Positions 43,928 to 52,819 of a stretch of 64,000 bases of DNA are shown here, in pieces. The DNA comes from Actinopolyspora lacussalsi (GTDB lineage Bacteria > Actinomycetota > Actinomycetes > Mycobacteriales > Pseudonocardiaceae). The notes below the pieces were generated by a model. That model was given only the letters and a program-made list of their open reading frames with translations, was not told where the DNA came from and made no database searches. The stretch is from NCBI GenBank assembly GCA_030803735.1, contig JAURUC010000001.1:4910501-4974500 (forward strand), given 5' to 3'. Both the position numbers and the translations under genes were made by a program. Numbering within the stretch: position 1 is the stretch's first letter; each line of letters starts with the position of its first letter.

Positions 43928-45190
43928 TCAGGTCAGCCACACCGCCGTGTTCGGCGGGATGCGTTCGCCCTCCAACGATCCGCTGCACAGCACGACCGTG
44001 CCAGGCGGTTTCGGCACGCTCGTGCCGGAAGCGTTCAGCGCGCAGGTCAGGCCGGCACGGTCGCAGCGAAACGCCAGACAGCCGTGCGGCGCGCCGTACC
44101 AGCGCACCGTGGTGCGGTGCGCGATCTCGTGACGGCGTCGCAGCTCCATCGCGTTGCGGTGCAGCGACAGCGTCGACAACGGGTCCTCCAACTGCGCCTC
44201 CACGGTGCTGGCGGCCCAGCTGGGTGGGGTGGGCCACCAGTTGCCGGGCGCGGCGGAGAAACCGAACGGCGGTTGTGTCCCCTCCCAGGGGATCGGGCCG
44301 CGGGCGGGGTGGCTGCTCGTGCGGTCCGGCTTCTCGGATTCCGGCAGGCCCAGTTCCGTTCCGTTGTCCACTCCGACCGACCCCGGCAGCGCGAACTGGA
44401 CCAACGCCATCGCCCGTGCGCGTGCCAGGCCGTGCGCACCACCCCCGAACCGGGTGGTCGGGCGCGGGTTCTCCCATGTGGACAGCGTCCATACCGGTGT
44501 TCCCGCGTTGTTGTCCGAGTCCGTCAGCACGGTGTCCACGATCCGGCGTATCTCGGTGGCGTCGAACTGGGTCAGGCTGAATCGCAGGTCCACGCCGAGG
44601 TCCAGCTCCACGAGATCGCCGAGTCCGGTGCGCCAGCCGTCGACCAGGCCGCCGAGCATGACCGATTCCCGTTCGTCGAACACCGAGCGGATCATTCGCA
44701 CGATCCGGTGCGTGGACTCGTCGACCGGGCCGGTGATGCCCGGTAGTGCGGCGACACGGAACCCGTCGACGCCGTGCCCGCTCCAGAACCGCAGCGATTC
44801 CGCCAGTTCCCGTTGGTTTTCGCTGTGAACGATCTCCGTGCCGTCCACGGCGAGGTCCAACGTCACCCGCATCCCCGCCGCGTGTGCTTCGGCCAGCAGC
44901 GTTTCCAACGAGCTCAGGGTGCCTACCAACGGATCCACGTCCCGCCCTTGCCCGGGGCGCCCCACGGGTGAAGCCAGCACACCGGTCAACCAGATGGCGT
45001 CGATACCGATCAGTTCCAAGTACCCGAGTCTGTCCCGAACACCCTCCAGATCACCGACCCCGTCGGCATCGGAGTCGCTGAACGCCCGGACATCGATACG
45101 GTAAAAGATTCGGTCTTCCCACCAGCCACGCCCCGCCGTCGAGTCTTCGCGGCTCAATTCGCTCAAGCCCACGGTGGCCCATCCTGTCAC
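43928..45190 (-). CDS. GH13 (alpha-amylase superfamily) protein lacking all catalytic residues, copy 1
   Basis: The 420-residue protein is clearly of the AglA/trehalose-synthase group: WWEDRIFYRIDVRAFSDSD, GVGDLEGVRDRLGYLELIGID, PPFGFSAAPGNWWPTPPSWA and LSTLSLHRNAMELRRRHE. But the nucleophile Asp of region II is Ala (GFRVA, residue 147), the acid/base Glu of region III is Gly (MLGG, 181), and the NHD of region IV is TWE (238-240); region I lacks the NH pair. It cannot be a normal glycosidase. GTG 45190 is preferred (GGGGA upstream). A 48%-or-so similar paralogue (estimate by eye) follows upstream on the same strand, at the locus of M. tuberculosis aglA. Confidence 0.85.
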   Translation of the reverse strand: MTGWATVGLSELSREDSTAGRGWWEDRIFYRIDVRAFSDSDADGVGDLEGVRDRLGYLELIGIDAIWLTGVLASPVGRPGQGRDVDPLVGTLSSLETLLAEAHAAGMRVTLDLAVDGTEIVHSENQRELAESLRFWSGHGVDGFRVAALPGITGPVDESTHRIVRMIRSVFDERESVMLGGLVDGWRTGLGDLVELDLGVDLRFSLTQFDATEIRRIVDTVLTDSDNNAGTPVWTLSTWENPRPTTRFGGGAHGLARARAMALVQFALPGSVGVDNGTELGLPESEKPDRTSSHPARGPIPWEGTQPPFGFSAAPGNWWPTPPSWAASTVEAQLEDPLSTLSLHRNAMELRRRHEIAHRTTVRWYGAPHGCLAFRCDRAGLTCALNASGTSVPKPPGTVVLCSGSLEGERIPPNTAVWLT

Positions 45191-45391
45191 TGAGTTTCCC
45201 CGTCGCAGCGATGTCGACGGGACCACGATCGAGTGGATCTTGAAATCTCGTCGGATCGAACGAGGCGTCTAGCCGTTGTCCGTCGTCCACGCACCACGGT
45301 TTCCCCGCGCCACACTTCCGGCGTGACCGGAACCGGTGCCCCCGAAACCAGCGGTCCCGAGACCGGTCGTCGATAACGCGGGCGAACCCGG

Positions 45392-46699
45392 TCAGTTCGC
45401 GGTCAGCCACACCGCCGAGTTCGGCGGTAGCTGCCCGTCCACCAGCGGAGTGCTGGAAAGGAGGAGCTCTCCCGGGGGGAGTGGCACCCGTTGCTCCGAG
45501 GTGTTCAGCGCGCAGATCACTCCGCCCACGCCCCGTCGGAACGCCAGGCAACCGCTCGGGGCTCCGTACCATTCCACGGTGTCCTCGTCGAAGAGCCCCG
45601 CGGTGCCGGAGCTCTCGCCGACACCGGCTTCCGCGGGAGCGGTGCGTTTCAGTTCCAGTTCCTGACGGTACAGCGACAGGGTGGAATCCGCGCTTTCCAA
45701 CTGTGCCTCGACCGTGAGCTCCCGCCAGTCGGCCGGTACCGGTAGACAGGAGGTCGGGTTCGCACTGAAGCCGTACGGTGGTTCGTTGCCCTCCCACGGC
45801 ATCGGCACCCGCGCACCGACGAGTTCGCCGGGGCGTTTCTCGGCGTCGGAGTCGATGACCTCGGGCAGCCCGAGCTCCTCACCGCTGTCGATGCACACGA
45901 CTCCGGGCAGCGCCAGCGTCACCAGTGACATCGCCTGCGCACGCGCACGACCGAGTTCACCACCGCCGTACCGGGTGACCTGTCGCGGGGTGCTCCGGCC
46001 GGAAACCATCCAGCCGGGGCGCGTTCCGAACTCCCGGCAGGCGGCCAGTTCCTTGCTGATCGCCTCCCGGATCTCACCCGCCTCGAACTCCGCCTCCGCG
46101 AGGGAGCGGTTGAAGTCGACGTCCCACACCCCCCGGCTGGACTGTTGTTCCTCCACCAGAGAGCCGATCAGCCTGTCCGACTCCTCCGCCAGCGCCGCCC
46201 TGATGGCGCGGGAGGTCTCCGGATCCAGCCCCTCGGCGTCGGGGCCGCCGGCGTACGCACCACGACGGGAGAGGGCGAGGCGGAAACCGTCGACCCCCCG
46301 GTCGGTCCAGAACCGCAGCGTGCGGACCAGCTCCTGCTGCGCCCGGGGCTGCCGGAGATCGGAGATGTCCGCACCGATATCGAGGGTCACCCGCAGATCG
46401 CAGTCGTGGGCGGCCGTGGTCAGGTGTTCGAACGATTCCAGGATCGCGGCGGCCTGCCGCGGTTCACCGATGTTGGGGCCCACACCGGTCATCGCGACCC
46501 CGGTGAGCCACACCGTGTCGATGCCGAGCAGTTCGAGATACCCCAGCCGGTTGCGCAGCCCGTCCAGATCGCCGACACCGTCACCGTCGGAATCCGCGAA
46601 CAGTCTGACGTCGATCGCGTAGTGCGTCGCGTCCCACCACCAGGGAAGCCGCTCCTGGGCGGGGGCGTCTTGTTCTGTCCAGCGGCGCACAGTGGTCAC
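45392..46699 (-). CDS. GH13 protein lacking all catalytic residues, copy 2
   Basis: The 435-residue paralogue has WWWDATHYAIDVRLFADSDG, GVGDLDGLRNRLGYLELLGID and PPYGFSANPTSCLPVPADW. Again region II has GFRLA (Ala142 in place of the nucleophile), region III has LIGS (Ser180 in place of Glu), and region IV has GRS in place of NHD. Both copies keep the barrel, the calcium-side GDLDG loop and the C-terminal beta domain (CLAFRRGVGGVICALNTS), so folding is conserved while chemistry is lost. It lies upstream of copy 1 by 201 bases. A role in glucan binding or in regulating an active enzyme is inference. Confidence 0.85.
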   Translation of the reverse strand: MTTVRRWTEQDAPAQERLPWWWDATHYAIDVRLFADSDGDGVGDLDGLRNRLGYLELLGIDTVWLTGVAMTGVGPNIGEPRQAAAILESFEHLTTAAHDCDLRVTLDIGADISDLRQPRAQQELVRTLRFWTDRGVDGFRLALSRRGAYAGGPDAEGLDPETSRAIRAALAEESDRLIGSLVEEQQSSRGVWDVDFNRSLAEAEFEAGEIREAISKELAACREFGTRPGWMVSGRSTPRQVTRYGGGELGRARAQAMSLVTLALPGVVCIDSGEELGLPEVIDSDAEKRPGELVGARVPMPWEGNEPPYGFSANPTSCLPVPADWRELTVEAQLESADSTLSLYRQELELKRTAPAEAGVGESSGTAGLFDEDTVEWYGAPSGCLAFRRGVGGVICALNTSEQRVPLPPGELLLSSTPLVDGQLPPNSAVWLTAN

Positions 46700-47079
46700 C
46701 CCTTAACTGCGTCCGGCCACCGTAGCCGAGTGTCCGGCGACGAGGCCGATGCGCCCGGACGCCGGCTGCGACGCCGGTCTCCGGTGTCGATGTTGTCGAT
46801 AACCGTAATACCGCGAACTCTGCCGCGGTGTCGTGCCGGGTATTCCAGCACTCCCACCGCCGCCCGTCGTCGCTGGGGAGATCACCGGAGAACGGCGGTC
46901 CGGTGTGGACCTGCCCGAAAGGACCGATCACTTCGAAGCTGAGGCGACCGAGCACGCCTGATCAGGATACGCAGCGAGGTCGTGGGGTGGTGGACGGTCC
47001 TGAGCCGACCGGGTGTTCGTCCGGAACAAACGGTGGCGGGTCGACCGCCTCGTGCCGACGCGGAGTCGGAACCACTAGG
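46700..47079. other. Intergenic region, about 380 bases
   Basis: The gap between GH13 copy 2 and glbO is GC-rich. A minus-strand frame from GTG 46955 (FEVIGPFGQVHTGPPFSG) has moderate codon bias, but no ribosome binding site and it overlaps the GH13 gene out of frame. I see no other gene. An AT-rich patch at about 46790-46825 probably belongs to the GH13 promoter. Confidence 0.4.
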
Positions 47080-47463
47080 TCAGAACCACGAGTTGACCAT
47101 GCTGTGTGCGGCCATCTCGAAGTACTGCCAGAGCCGGTCACGCTGTTGCCGCGTCAGCTCCACCTCGTCCAGGGCGATTCGCATGCAGCGCAGCCAGGCG
47201 TCACGCTCGGCGAGTCCGATCTTGAAGGGGGCGTGTCGCATCCGCAGTCGAGGGTGCCCGCGCTGCTCCGAGTAGGTCTGCGGGCCGCCCCAGTACTGCA
47301 TCAGGAACAGGCGCAGCCGTTGCTCGGCGCCGCTGAGATCCTCCTCCGGGTACAGCGGTCTGAGCAGCTCGTCCTTGGCGACCTCCTCGTAGAAGCGGGC
47401 CACGATGGTTCGGAAGGTGGCCTCGCCACCTACCTCGTCGTAGAAGGTTTCCGGAGTGCTCAC
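47080..47463 (-). CDS. glbO: Truncated haemoglobin, group II (GlbO/trHbO)
   Basis: The 127-residue protein has the 2-on-2 globin fold: [20 protein letters not shown] (with Tyr at the start of helix B region), the proximal His in [11 protein letters not shown], and the conserved Trp G8 in [10 protein letters not shown] typical of group II. It binds haem and probably handles O2, NO or peroxide. GAGGAGGG lies upstream of GTG 47463. Rv2470 (glbO) lies at the same place next to aglA. Confidence 0.95.
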   Translation of the reverse strand: MSTPETFYDEVGGEATFRTIVARFYEEVAKDELLRPLYPEEDLSGAEQRLRLFLMQYWGGPQTYSEQRGHPRLRMRHAPFKIGLAERDAWLRCMRIALDEVELTRQQRDRLWQYFEMAAHSMVNSWF

Positions 47464-47488
47464 ATGCCCTCCTCGGGAGGCTTCGACG

Positions 47489-48469
47489 TCACTGCTGTTC
47501 GCCTGGCTCCGGCATCAAGCGCCCAGCCGGGTAGGGCGGCTTGATGTCCGCCTCGTCGTAGGCCCGCTTGATCTCGGCGCGGAGCAGGCGCTGCACGGCC
47601 CACTGCTGTCCCGGACGCACCTTGGCGGTTAACCGTAGCGTGATCGTATCCGAGGTGATCTGGTTGATACCGAGCATCTCCGGCTTCTCCAGTACGTCCT
47701 TGGAGAGCGGTTCCCGCTGTGCAGCCGAGGCCGCGACCGACTGCGCCACCTCCTGCGCGCGCGCCGCGTCACTGCTGTGTGCCACGGGCAGATCCACCAC
47801 CGCGACCGCGTAGCCCTGACTGGAGTTGCCGACCCGCAGGATCTCGCCGTTGCGCACGTACCAGACGGTACCGTTGATGTCGCGCAGCGTGGTGACTCGC
47901 AGTCCCACCGTCTCCACGGTACCGCCGGCCTCACCGAGGTCCACCCAGTCGCCGACCCCGTACTGGTCCTCGATCATCATGAACATGCCGGACAGGAAGT
48001 CGCGCACCAGGTTCTGCGCGCCGAATCCCAGCGCGACACCGACGATTCCGGCCGAGGCGATCAACGGTGCCAGATCCACGCCGAACTGTCGCAGTACGTA
48101 GAAACCCGCGAACACGAAGACCACGAAGCTGACCACCGACTTCAGCACCGAGCCCAGCGTTCGTGCTCGCTGGCTCCGCTGCTCGGCCAACGTCTCGCCC
48201 GATACCGCCTCGCCACGCCGTTCCCGCAGTGGCTGCAGCAGCTTCGGCGCCTCGCCGTTGGTGCGGCTGAGCCTGGTGATGATCCGGTGCAGGATGTAGC
48301 GAGTCAAAAACGCCACCACGACGATCAGCAGAATCCGCAGCGGGGTGGCGATCAGCATCTCCGAGTAGTTGGCCAGCCACGAGTTGCTGGTCCAGTCGAA
48401 GACGGTCTCGCACCATCGGCTCGAATCGTCCGAGCAGTGGGACTGTGCCAGGGGCAACGTGGTCGTCAT
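47489..48469 (-). CDS. MscS-type mechanosensitive channel
   Basis: The 326-residue protein has three membrane helices: [39 protein letters not shown] and the pore helix [23 protein letters not shown], the last with the Gly/Ala pattern of MscS. The soluble part has the beta domain [20 protein letters not shown] and [15 protein letters not shown]. It should release solutes on osmotic downshock. ATG 48469 removes a non-homologous leader. It lies between glbO and a prolyl oligopeptidase gene, on the same strand. Confidence 0.93.
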   Translation of the reverse strand: MTTTLPLAQSHCSDDSSRWCETVFDWTSNSWLANYSEMLIATPLRILLIVVVAFLTRYILHRIITRLSRTNGEAPKLLQPLRERRGEAVSGETLAEQRSQRARTLGSVLKSVVSFVVFVFAGFYVLRQFGVDLAPLIASAGIVGVALGFGAQNLVRDFLSGMFMMIEDQYGVGDWVDLGEAGGTVETVGLRVTTLRDINGTVWYVRNGEILRVGNSSQGYAVAVVDLPVAHSSDAARAQEVAQSVAASAAQREPLSKDVLEKPEMLGINQITSDTITLRLTAKVRPGQQWAVQRLLRAEIKRAYDEADIKPPYPAGRLMPEPGEQQ

Positions 48470-48678
48470 GGTTTCGGGGCTCCACGCGGACGTTGGAAAC
48501 TTCTTCACGGTCGGCGTACGAGTGGGGCCTCCCACACGTGCGCTTCGGCGATCCGACGGGTGGGCCGGTGCGCCCGGTGTCGTCGAGCGGGCCCGGCGTG
48601 GTCGAGCGAGCTTCGTGAACGCCCCGCCGTCCACGATGCGAGCGCGGGTGCTCCTGCGAAGCACCCGCCGCTGACCTG

Positions 48679-50796
48679 CTACTTCCGGATGAGTCCGGTG
48701 GCTTCCGCGAGAAACGCGAAATGGTCGGTCGCCATGCCCACACTACGGGAGACCGAACGTGCCGAATGCCCCACCTCCGTCTCGCGCCGGAGCAGTACGG
48801 GGCGTTTGTCCGGTGGTGAACTCGTCGCGTGCTGCAGTGCCGCGCACATCTTGCGTGCGTGCATCGGATCGACCCGGCTGTCCGACTCGAACACCGACAG
48901 CAGTACCGCCGGGTACTCGGTGGCTTCGCCGATGTTGTGGTACGGCGAGTAGGACAGCAACCATTCGAGCTCCTCGGGATTCTCGGCGCTGCCGTACTCC
49001 TCGCTCCACAGTCTGCCGAGCAGGAACTTCTCGTAGCGCACCATGTCCAGCAGCGGCGCCGAGCAGACCACTGCCCGGTACAGCTCGGGGCGTTGCGTCA
49101 GCGCCGCTCCCACCAGCAGTCCGCCGTTGGAGCCACCGCTGATGGCCAGCTGGTCCGAGGTGGTCCAGCCCCGCTCGATCAAGTGCTCGGCCGCGGCGTG
49201 GAAGTCGTCGAAAACGCGTTGTTTGTTCTCCCGCATGCCCGCTCGGTGCCACTGTTCCCCTTCCTCGGCACCACCGCGCAACGAGGGCAACGCCCACACG
49301 CCGCCAGCGGCTACCCACGCCAGCGCGTTGGGGGTGTAGGCGGGTTCCCTGGAGAGTGCGAAACCGCCGTACCCCGTCAGCAGCGTGGGCAGTGGCCCGG
49401 GCGGTGGTGTGGCGGGAGCCAGCACGAACATCCGTACCGTGGTGCCGTCCGCCGAGCTGTAACTCAGTTGGGTGCTGGTTATCTCCGGTACGGCCTCCTG
49501 GCCGGGGGCGTGTTCCACCGCCTCCGTCTCGTCCGTGGCTACCGAGTACGAGTACACGCACGGTGGAGTGGCGAAATCGGTCCAGCCGAGCCAGATGCGG
49601 TCACGTCCGGTCGTGGTCCGGGTGTCCACCGTGTTCACCGTGGTCACCTGGCCGGTGCCGGGCAACGGCACCGCACGACGGAGCTCGCCGGTGCCAGCGT
49701 CGTGCAGTGTCAGTTCGGAGACCGCGTGTGCGGTGCGCAACACGGCCAGCCGTGGATCCGACCCCGTGCTGTCGAGCCAACGCGAGGTCTCCAACACCGA
49801 TTCCGGATCCTCCGGGATCAGCTCCGTCCAGTCGGTCGGGTCCGGACGGTCCGGGTCGGCGACGCAGAGCCTGCCGCGCGGGGCGTCCAGCGTGGTGCGG
49901 ATGTACATCCACCCGTCCGGTTCCACCCGAGCGCTCGCCCGCACGCCCTGCTCGTCGTCCAACACGCGTCGCAGCTCGGGAACGCGCTCACCGTTTCGCA
50001 GGTCCGCTATCCACAGCGAATCACGACGTGCCGTTCCCGGACTACCGTGCACCAGGAGCCAGCTGCCGTCCGGGGACAGGCTCACGGAGTAGAAGTAGGT
50101 GTGATGCAGCTGTTCGCCGTGGATCAGCACGTCCTCGTCCGGATCGCTTCCCACCTGGTGCAACCACACCCGGCGGTGGAACTGTCGCTCGTCCTCGGGG
50201 ACCAGCTCGGGGGCGATCCTGCGGACGTAGTAGAACTCGGCGCCGCCGGGAAGCCAGGCCACCGAGGAGTAGCGGCACCGGTCGATGGGACCTTCCAGCA
50301 GTTCGCCCGTGGTCACGTCCAGCACGTGCAGCAGCGACTCCTCGTCCCCGCCGCTCGAGACCTGGTAGGCGAGTCGGTCCCCTTCCGGACTGGGACTCCA
50401 CCGGTCCAGCGTCGTCAGCCCGGACGGATCGAGCTCGGTCACGTCGAGCAGTTGTCGGACCGTTCCGCTCGGTTCACGCACGAACAGCACCGGGAACTCC
50501 TGGTCGCTCTCCCGTCTGGTGAAGAACGAGCGGCCGTTGCGCCACACCGGCGCCGACACCGACCCGGTGCGCAGCAGTGTGCTCAGCCGCTCGGCGATCT
50601 CCTCGCGCCGGGGCAGACCGCGCAGCCACGCGTCGGTGAGCCGGTCCTGCTCACGTGACCACGCCTCGCAGGCCGGGTCCGAAGGGTCCTCCAACCAGCG
50701 GTAGGGATCGCGCACCTCGAGCCCGTGCGGCGTTTCCACCGTGTCCGTGCGATGCGCGTTCGGATATGACTCCGGCAATGACTGAACCTCGTTCAC
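48679..50796 (-). CDS. Prolyl oligopeptidase family serine peptidase (S9A)
   Basis: The 705-residue enzyme has the N-terminal beta-propeller (DPYRWLEDPSDPACEAWSREQ) and the C-terminal alpha/beta hydrolase. The nucleophile Ser is in ISGGSNGGLLVG, the Asp in SDSRVDPMHARKM, and the His in TEVGHSARS. There is no signal peptide, so it cleaves short peptides after proline in the cytoplasm. GTG 50796 (VNEVQSLPESYPNAHRTD) is the likely start, though GAGGA sits directly before it; a TTG 15 bases further in is possible. Confidence 0.92.
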   Translation of the reverse strand: MNEVQSLPESYPNAHRTDTVETPHGLEVRDPYRWLEDPSDPACEAWSREQDRLTDAWLRGLPRREEIAERLSTLLRTGSVSAPVWRNGRSFFTRRESDQEFPVLFVREPSGTVRQLLDVTELDPSGLTTLDRWSPSPEGDRLAYQVSSGGDEESLLHVLDVTTGELLEGPIDRCRYSSVAWLPGGAEFYYVRRIAPELVPEDERQFHRRVWLHQVGSDPDEDVLIHGEQLHHTYFYSVSLSPDGSWLLVHGSPGTARRDSLWIADLRNGERVPELRRVLDDEQGVRASARVEPDGWMYIRTTLDAPRGRLCVADPDRPDPTDWTELIPEDPESVLETSRWLDSTGSDPRLAVLRTAHAVSELTLHDAGTGELRRAVPLPGTGQVTTVNTVDTRTTTGRDRIWLGWTDFATPPCVYSYSVATDETEAVEHAPGQEAVPEITSTQLSYSSADGTTVRMFVLAPATPPPGPLPTLLTGYGGFALSREPAYTPNALAWVAAGGVWALPSLRGGAEEGEQWHRAGMRENKQRVFDDFHAAAEHLIERGWTTSDQLAISGGSNGGLLVGAALTQRPELYRAVVCSAPLLDMVRYEKFLLGRLWSEEYGSAENPEELEWLLSYSPYHNIGEATEYPAVLLSVFESDSRVDPMHARKMCAALQHATSSPPDKRPVLLRRETEVGHSARSVSRSVGMATDHFAFLAEATGLIRK

Positions 50797-51046
50797 TCCT
50801 CGGACGATACGGGTATCGAAAACGTTCGTCCGTTCACATGACGCGGGCGGTCGGTAGCGTGCCGAATCGATTGGATCCGAATGATCGGAGTGGCCTCGTC
50901 GCCACGGATAACCGTACATTTCCGATCGTGTTGCCTTCTCGTCGTCGAATTTTCGATATCCGGTCGGTCGGTGCGGCGCGGATCACACGTGCGTTCCGGG
51001 CGGGTTCTGTGTTCGACTGATGCACATACACGGTGGAGGTGGTCGA

Positions 51047-51697
51047 GTGCCCGACCGAAAACCGATCCCGTGCGGCGCTCCGAAGGCGGCGCCGCCCCGC
51101 GCCCCCGCGCGTCCTGCCGGACGTAAGCGGGGTCACCGGCTGTCGGCCTCCGCCGACAGATCGGAGGGCGTGGGCGCTTGGCCGAAGCGGCGGGTCCTAC
51201 TACTGAACACGACGTTCGAACCGTTGACCGCACTGCCCGTGCGCAGGGCGATCGTGTTGATCGTCTGCGGCAAGGCCGAAGTGGTGCACGGTGATTCCGC
51301 TGGATCGATGTTGAATTCGGCGACGCACAGCATCGAGGTTCCCTCGGTCATCAGACTGAGCCGGTTCGTGCACGTTCCCTATCGCGGACGGGTTCCGCTG
51401 TCCCGTTCCGCCTTGATGTTGCGGGACAACCATCGCTGTGTTTACTGCGGCGTGCGTGCGGAGACCATCGATCATGTGGTTCCTCGGAGCAGGGGTGGTG
51501 CACACAGCTGGGAGAACTGTGTGGCCTGTTGTACGCGGTGTAATCATCGAAAGGCCGATCGGACGCTTCGTGAGCTGGGGTGGCGCCTTCCGGAGACGCC
51601 GAAGGCGCCGCGCGGCAGGCACTGGCGGCTGTTGGCCGGCGCGAGCGACCCCGATCCGATGTGGTTGCCCTATCTCGGCGAAGTCGCATCACACTGA
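51047..51697 (+). CDS. HNH endonuclease domain protein (Rv2469c-like)
   Basis: The conserved part starts RRVLLLNTTFEPLTALPVRR and ends with an HNH domain: CVYCG, IDHVVPRSRGGAHSWENC and CTRCNHRKADRTLRELGW, with four cysteines for zinc. Length is 216 residues from GTG 51047, which has GGAGGT 7 bases upstream; M. tuberculosis Rv2469c (222 residues) has a similar length. A GTG at 51170 would give the domain alone. Such proteins are universal in Actinobacteria; true DNA target unknown. Confidence 0.88.
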   Translation: MPDRKPIPCGAPKAAPPRAPARPAGRKRGHRLSASADRSEGVGAWPKRRVLLLNTTFEPLTALPVRRAIVLIVCGKAEVVHGDSAGSMLNSATHSIEVPSVIRLSRFVHVPYRGRVPLSRSALMLRDNHRCVYCGVRAETIDHVVPRSRGGAHSWENCVACCTRCNHRKADRTLRELGWRLPETPKAPRGRHWRLLAGASDPDPMWLPYLGEVASH

Positions 51698-52219
51698 ACG
51701 GTGAGGCGGGCCGTCGTTCTCGATGTACGGCCCGTCCTCATGAGCACCGCGGCTCTGCCCGGGTCGCGGTGTGCCTCCCGCCGGTGCGAGCGGTTGCCAC
51801 CCGCCCCTGCGCCGCTCGGCGCAGCGCGGCATGGCAGGTCGGCGTTCGCTCGCTCCGCCCGTTCCGGTGCTGCCGCTGATCCGCACGCCCGCGCCGGAGT
51901 CCGCCTCGCGGGAGTCGTGGCTGCCGCTGATCCGCACGCCCGCGCGTCCGCTGATCCGCACCCCGCCCAGGGAGCTGATCCGTACTCCCGCGCGTCCGCT
52001 GATTCGTACGCCGCTCCTGCTGCTGATTCGTACCCCGGTGCGTCCGCTGATCCGCACGCCTTCCCGGCCACTGATTCGCACCCCAGTCCGGAGCCGATTT
52101 CCGGCCCCGGTCCCGGTTCGGATCACCTGTTTCGTGTACGCAGCGTATTCATGCGAGATGAATCCGTCACACGGAAAGATCAAATTGGCGCCGCTGTTCC
52201 CGGTTTCGATGGTCATCAT
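51689..52219 (-). CDS. Candidate octapeptide-repeat protein (GVRIS-x3 repeats)
   Basis: This 176-codon frame is not a known family. It has ATG ATG at 52219 with GAGGAAACA directly upstream, and a promoter-like TTGTAC-n17-TAGATT (52289-52317). Residues 1-45 are non-repetitive (LIFPCDGFISHEYAAYTKQV). Then GVRIS occurs eight times, at 46, 54, 62, 70, 78, 86 and 94 exactly eight residues apart, and at 111; the three linking residues are mostly Gly-Arg-x. DNA differences between units fall on third codon positions (GTA/GTG, CGA/CGG, AGC/AGT, GGN). The C-terminal 60 residues look random and the frame overlaps the end of the HNH gene by 9 bases. The plus strand frame (LIRTP-x3) varies at the same positions, so coding sense is not proven by this alone. 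Confidence 0.45.
   Translation of the reverse strand: MMTIETGNSGANLIFPCDGFISHEYAAYTKQVIRTGTGAGNRLRTGVRISGREGVRISGRTGVRISSRSGVRISGRAGVRISSLGGVRISGRAGVRISGSHDSREADSGAGVRISGSTGTGGASERRPAMPRCAERRRGGWQPLAPAGGTPRPGQSRGAHEDGPYIENDGPPHRSV
51865..52093. repeat. Imperfect 24-bp tandem repeat array
   Basis: The core CTGATYCGYACNCCN recurs with CTGAT starting at 51876, 51927, 51951, 51975, 51999, 52023, 52047 and 52071. Seven copies are spaced exactly 24 bases; the first is 51 bases away. A degenerate ninth copy (CCGAT) is near 52094. Units differ at only a few fixed positions. There are no variable spacers, so this is not a CRISPR array. Period 24 is a multiple of three. Confidence 0.9.
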
Positions 52220-52288
52220 TGTTTCCTCACGTGTTCGGAACTGCTCCTGTCATGGATGCGATCAATTACGCAAGATCCATACAGGTGA

Positions 52289-52317
52289 AATCTAGAATCG
52301 GAAACTGTCCGGTACAA
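52289..52317 (-). promoter_or_regulatory. Sigma70-type promoter for the octapeptide-repeat frame
   Basis: On the minus strand TTGTAC (52317-52312) and TAGATT (52294-52289) are separated by exactly 17 bases. Transcription would begin near 52282 and leave a leader of about 60 bases before the start codon. The region from 52140 to 52360 is AT-richer than its surroundings. No other gene is seen in 52220-52570. Confidence 0.5.
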
Positions 52318-52570
52318 GCCGCCAACTCGACCCCTCCGAGCGGCCGTCCGGTTCGGCTCCGAATGGCGGTTCCGAATGGGGCGAAAGCAGCACCGAAGAT
52401 GTCCGGGGGCAAGGAATGGTGTCGCTCGTGGTGTGTATTTCGTGACCGCGCGATTACTTCACGGCGTCGCGGACCGGCTGTGCCGGGAACAGGGCGAGGT
52501 TTTCCCAGTGGGTGAGGCAGGAAGCACAGGTAGTCGACCGCTCGTGGGGGAAATCGGATACCGTGCTGGT

Positions 52571-52819
52571 GTGACTGTCGTGCAGACCGTACTCGTCTTG
52601 GCCGTGATACCGGCGGCTGTCTACGGCCTCGTCATGTTGATGGTGCTGTGGCCGAGACTGTTCCGTGCCCGTTACCGCCCCAACGGGGAGTGGAACTTCC
52701 CGTCGGTGCTGTGGGTGGCGAACCCTGCCGGTGTGAGTCCCAGCAGCCCACCTACCGAACACGCGGAGTCCGAGTCGGAGACCGGTACCGCAAGGGGAGG
52801 CGCTCGTGGCAACTGGTGA
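52571..52819 (+). CDS. Small membrane protein upstream of the DUF5130 gene
   Basis: The 82-residue protein has one membrane helix (TVLVLAVIPAAVYGLVMLMV), then a motif RARYRPNGEWNFPSVLWVANP, and a Ser/Glu-rich tail. Actinobacteria often have a protein of this form in this place; function is unknown. GTG 52571 (VTVVQTVLVLAV) starts exactly at the helix. It overlaps the next gene by 14 bases, so they are cotranslated. Confidence 0.72.
   Translation: MTVVQTVLVLAVIPAAVYGLVMLMVLWPRLFRARYRPNGEWNFPSVLWVANPAGVSPSSPPTEHAESESETGTARGGARGNW

Noticed and set aside
46581..46955. Possible small minus-strand gene (VIGPFGQVHTGPPFSG) upstream of the second GH13 gene
   Set aside because: No ribosome binding site, no recognised homology, and its second half overlaps the GH13 gene out of frame.
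51865..52093. CRISPR array
   Set aside because: The units are contiguous 24-bp repeats with no unique spacers, no palindromic repeat core and no cas genes.
51771..52295. Plus-strand reading of the 24-bp array as LIRTP-x3 repeats
   Set aside because: The frame is open and its variation is also at third positions, but it has no convincing ribosome binding site, and the minus strand has promoter, ribosome binding site and start in the right order. It is not fully excluded.
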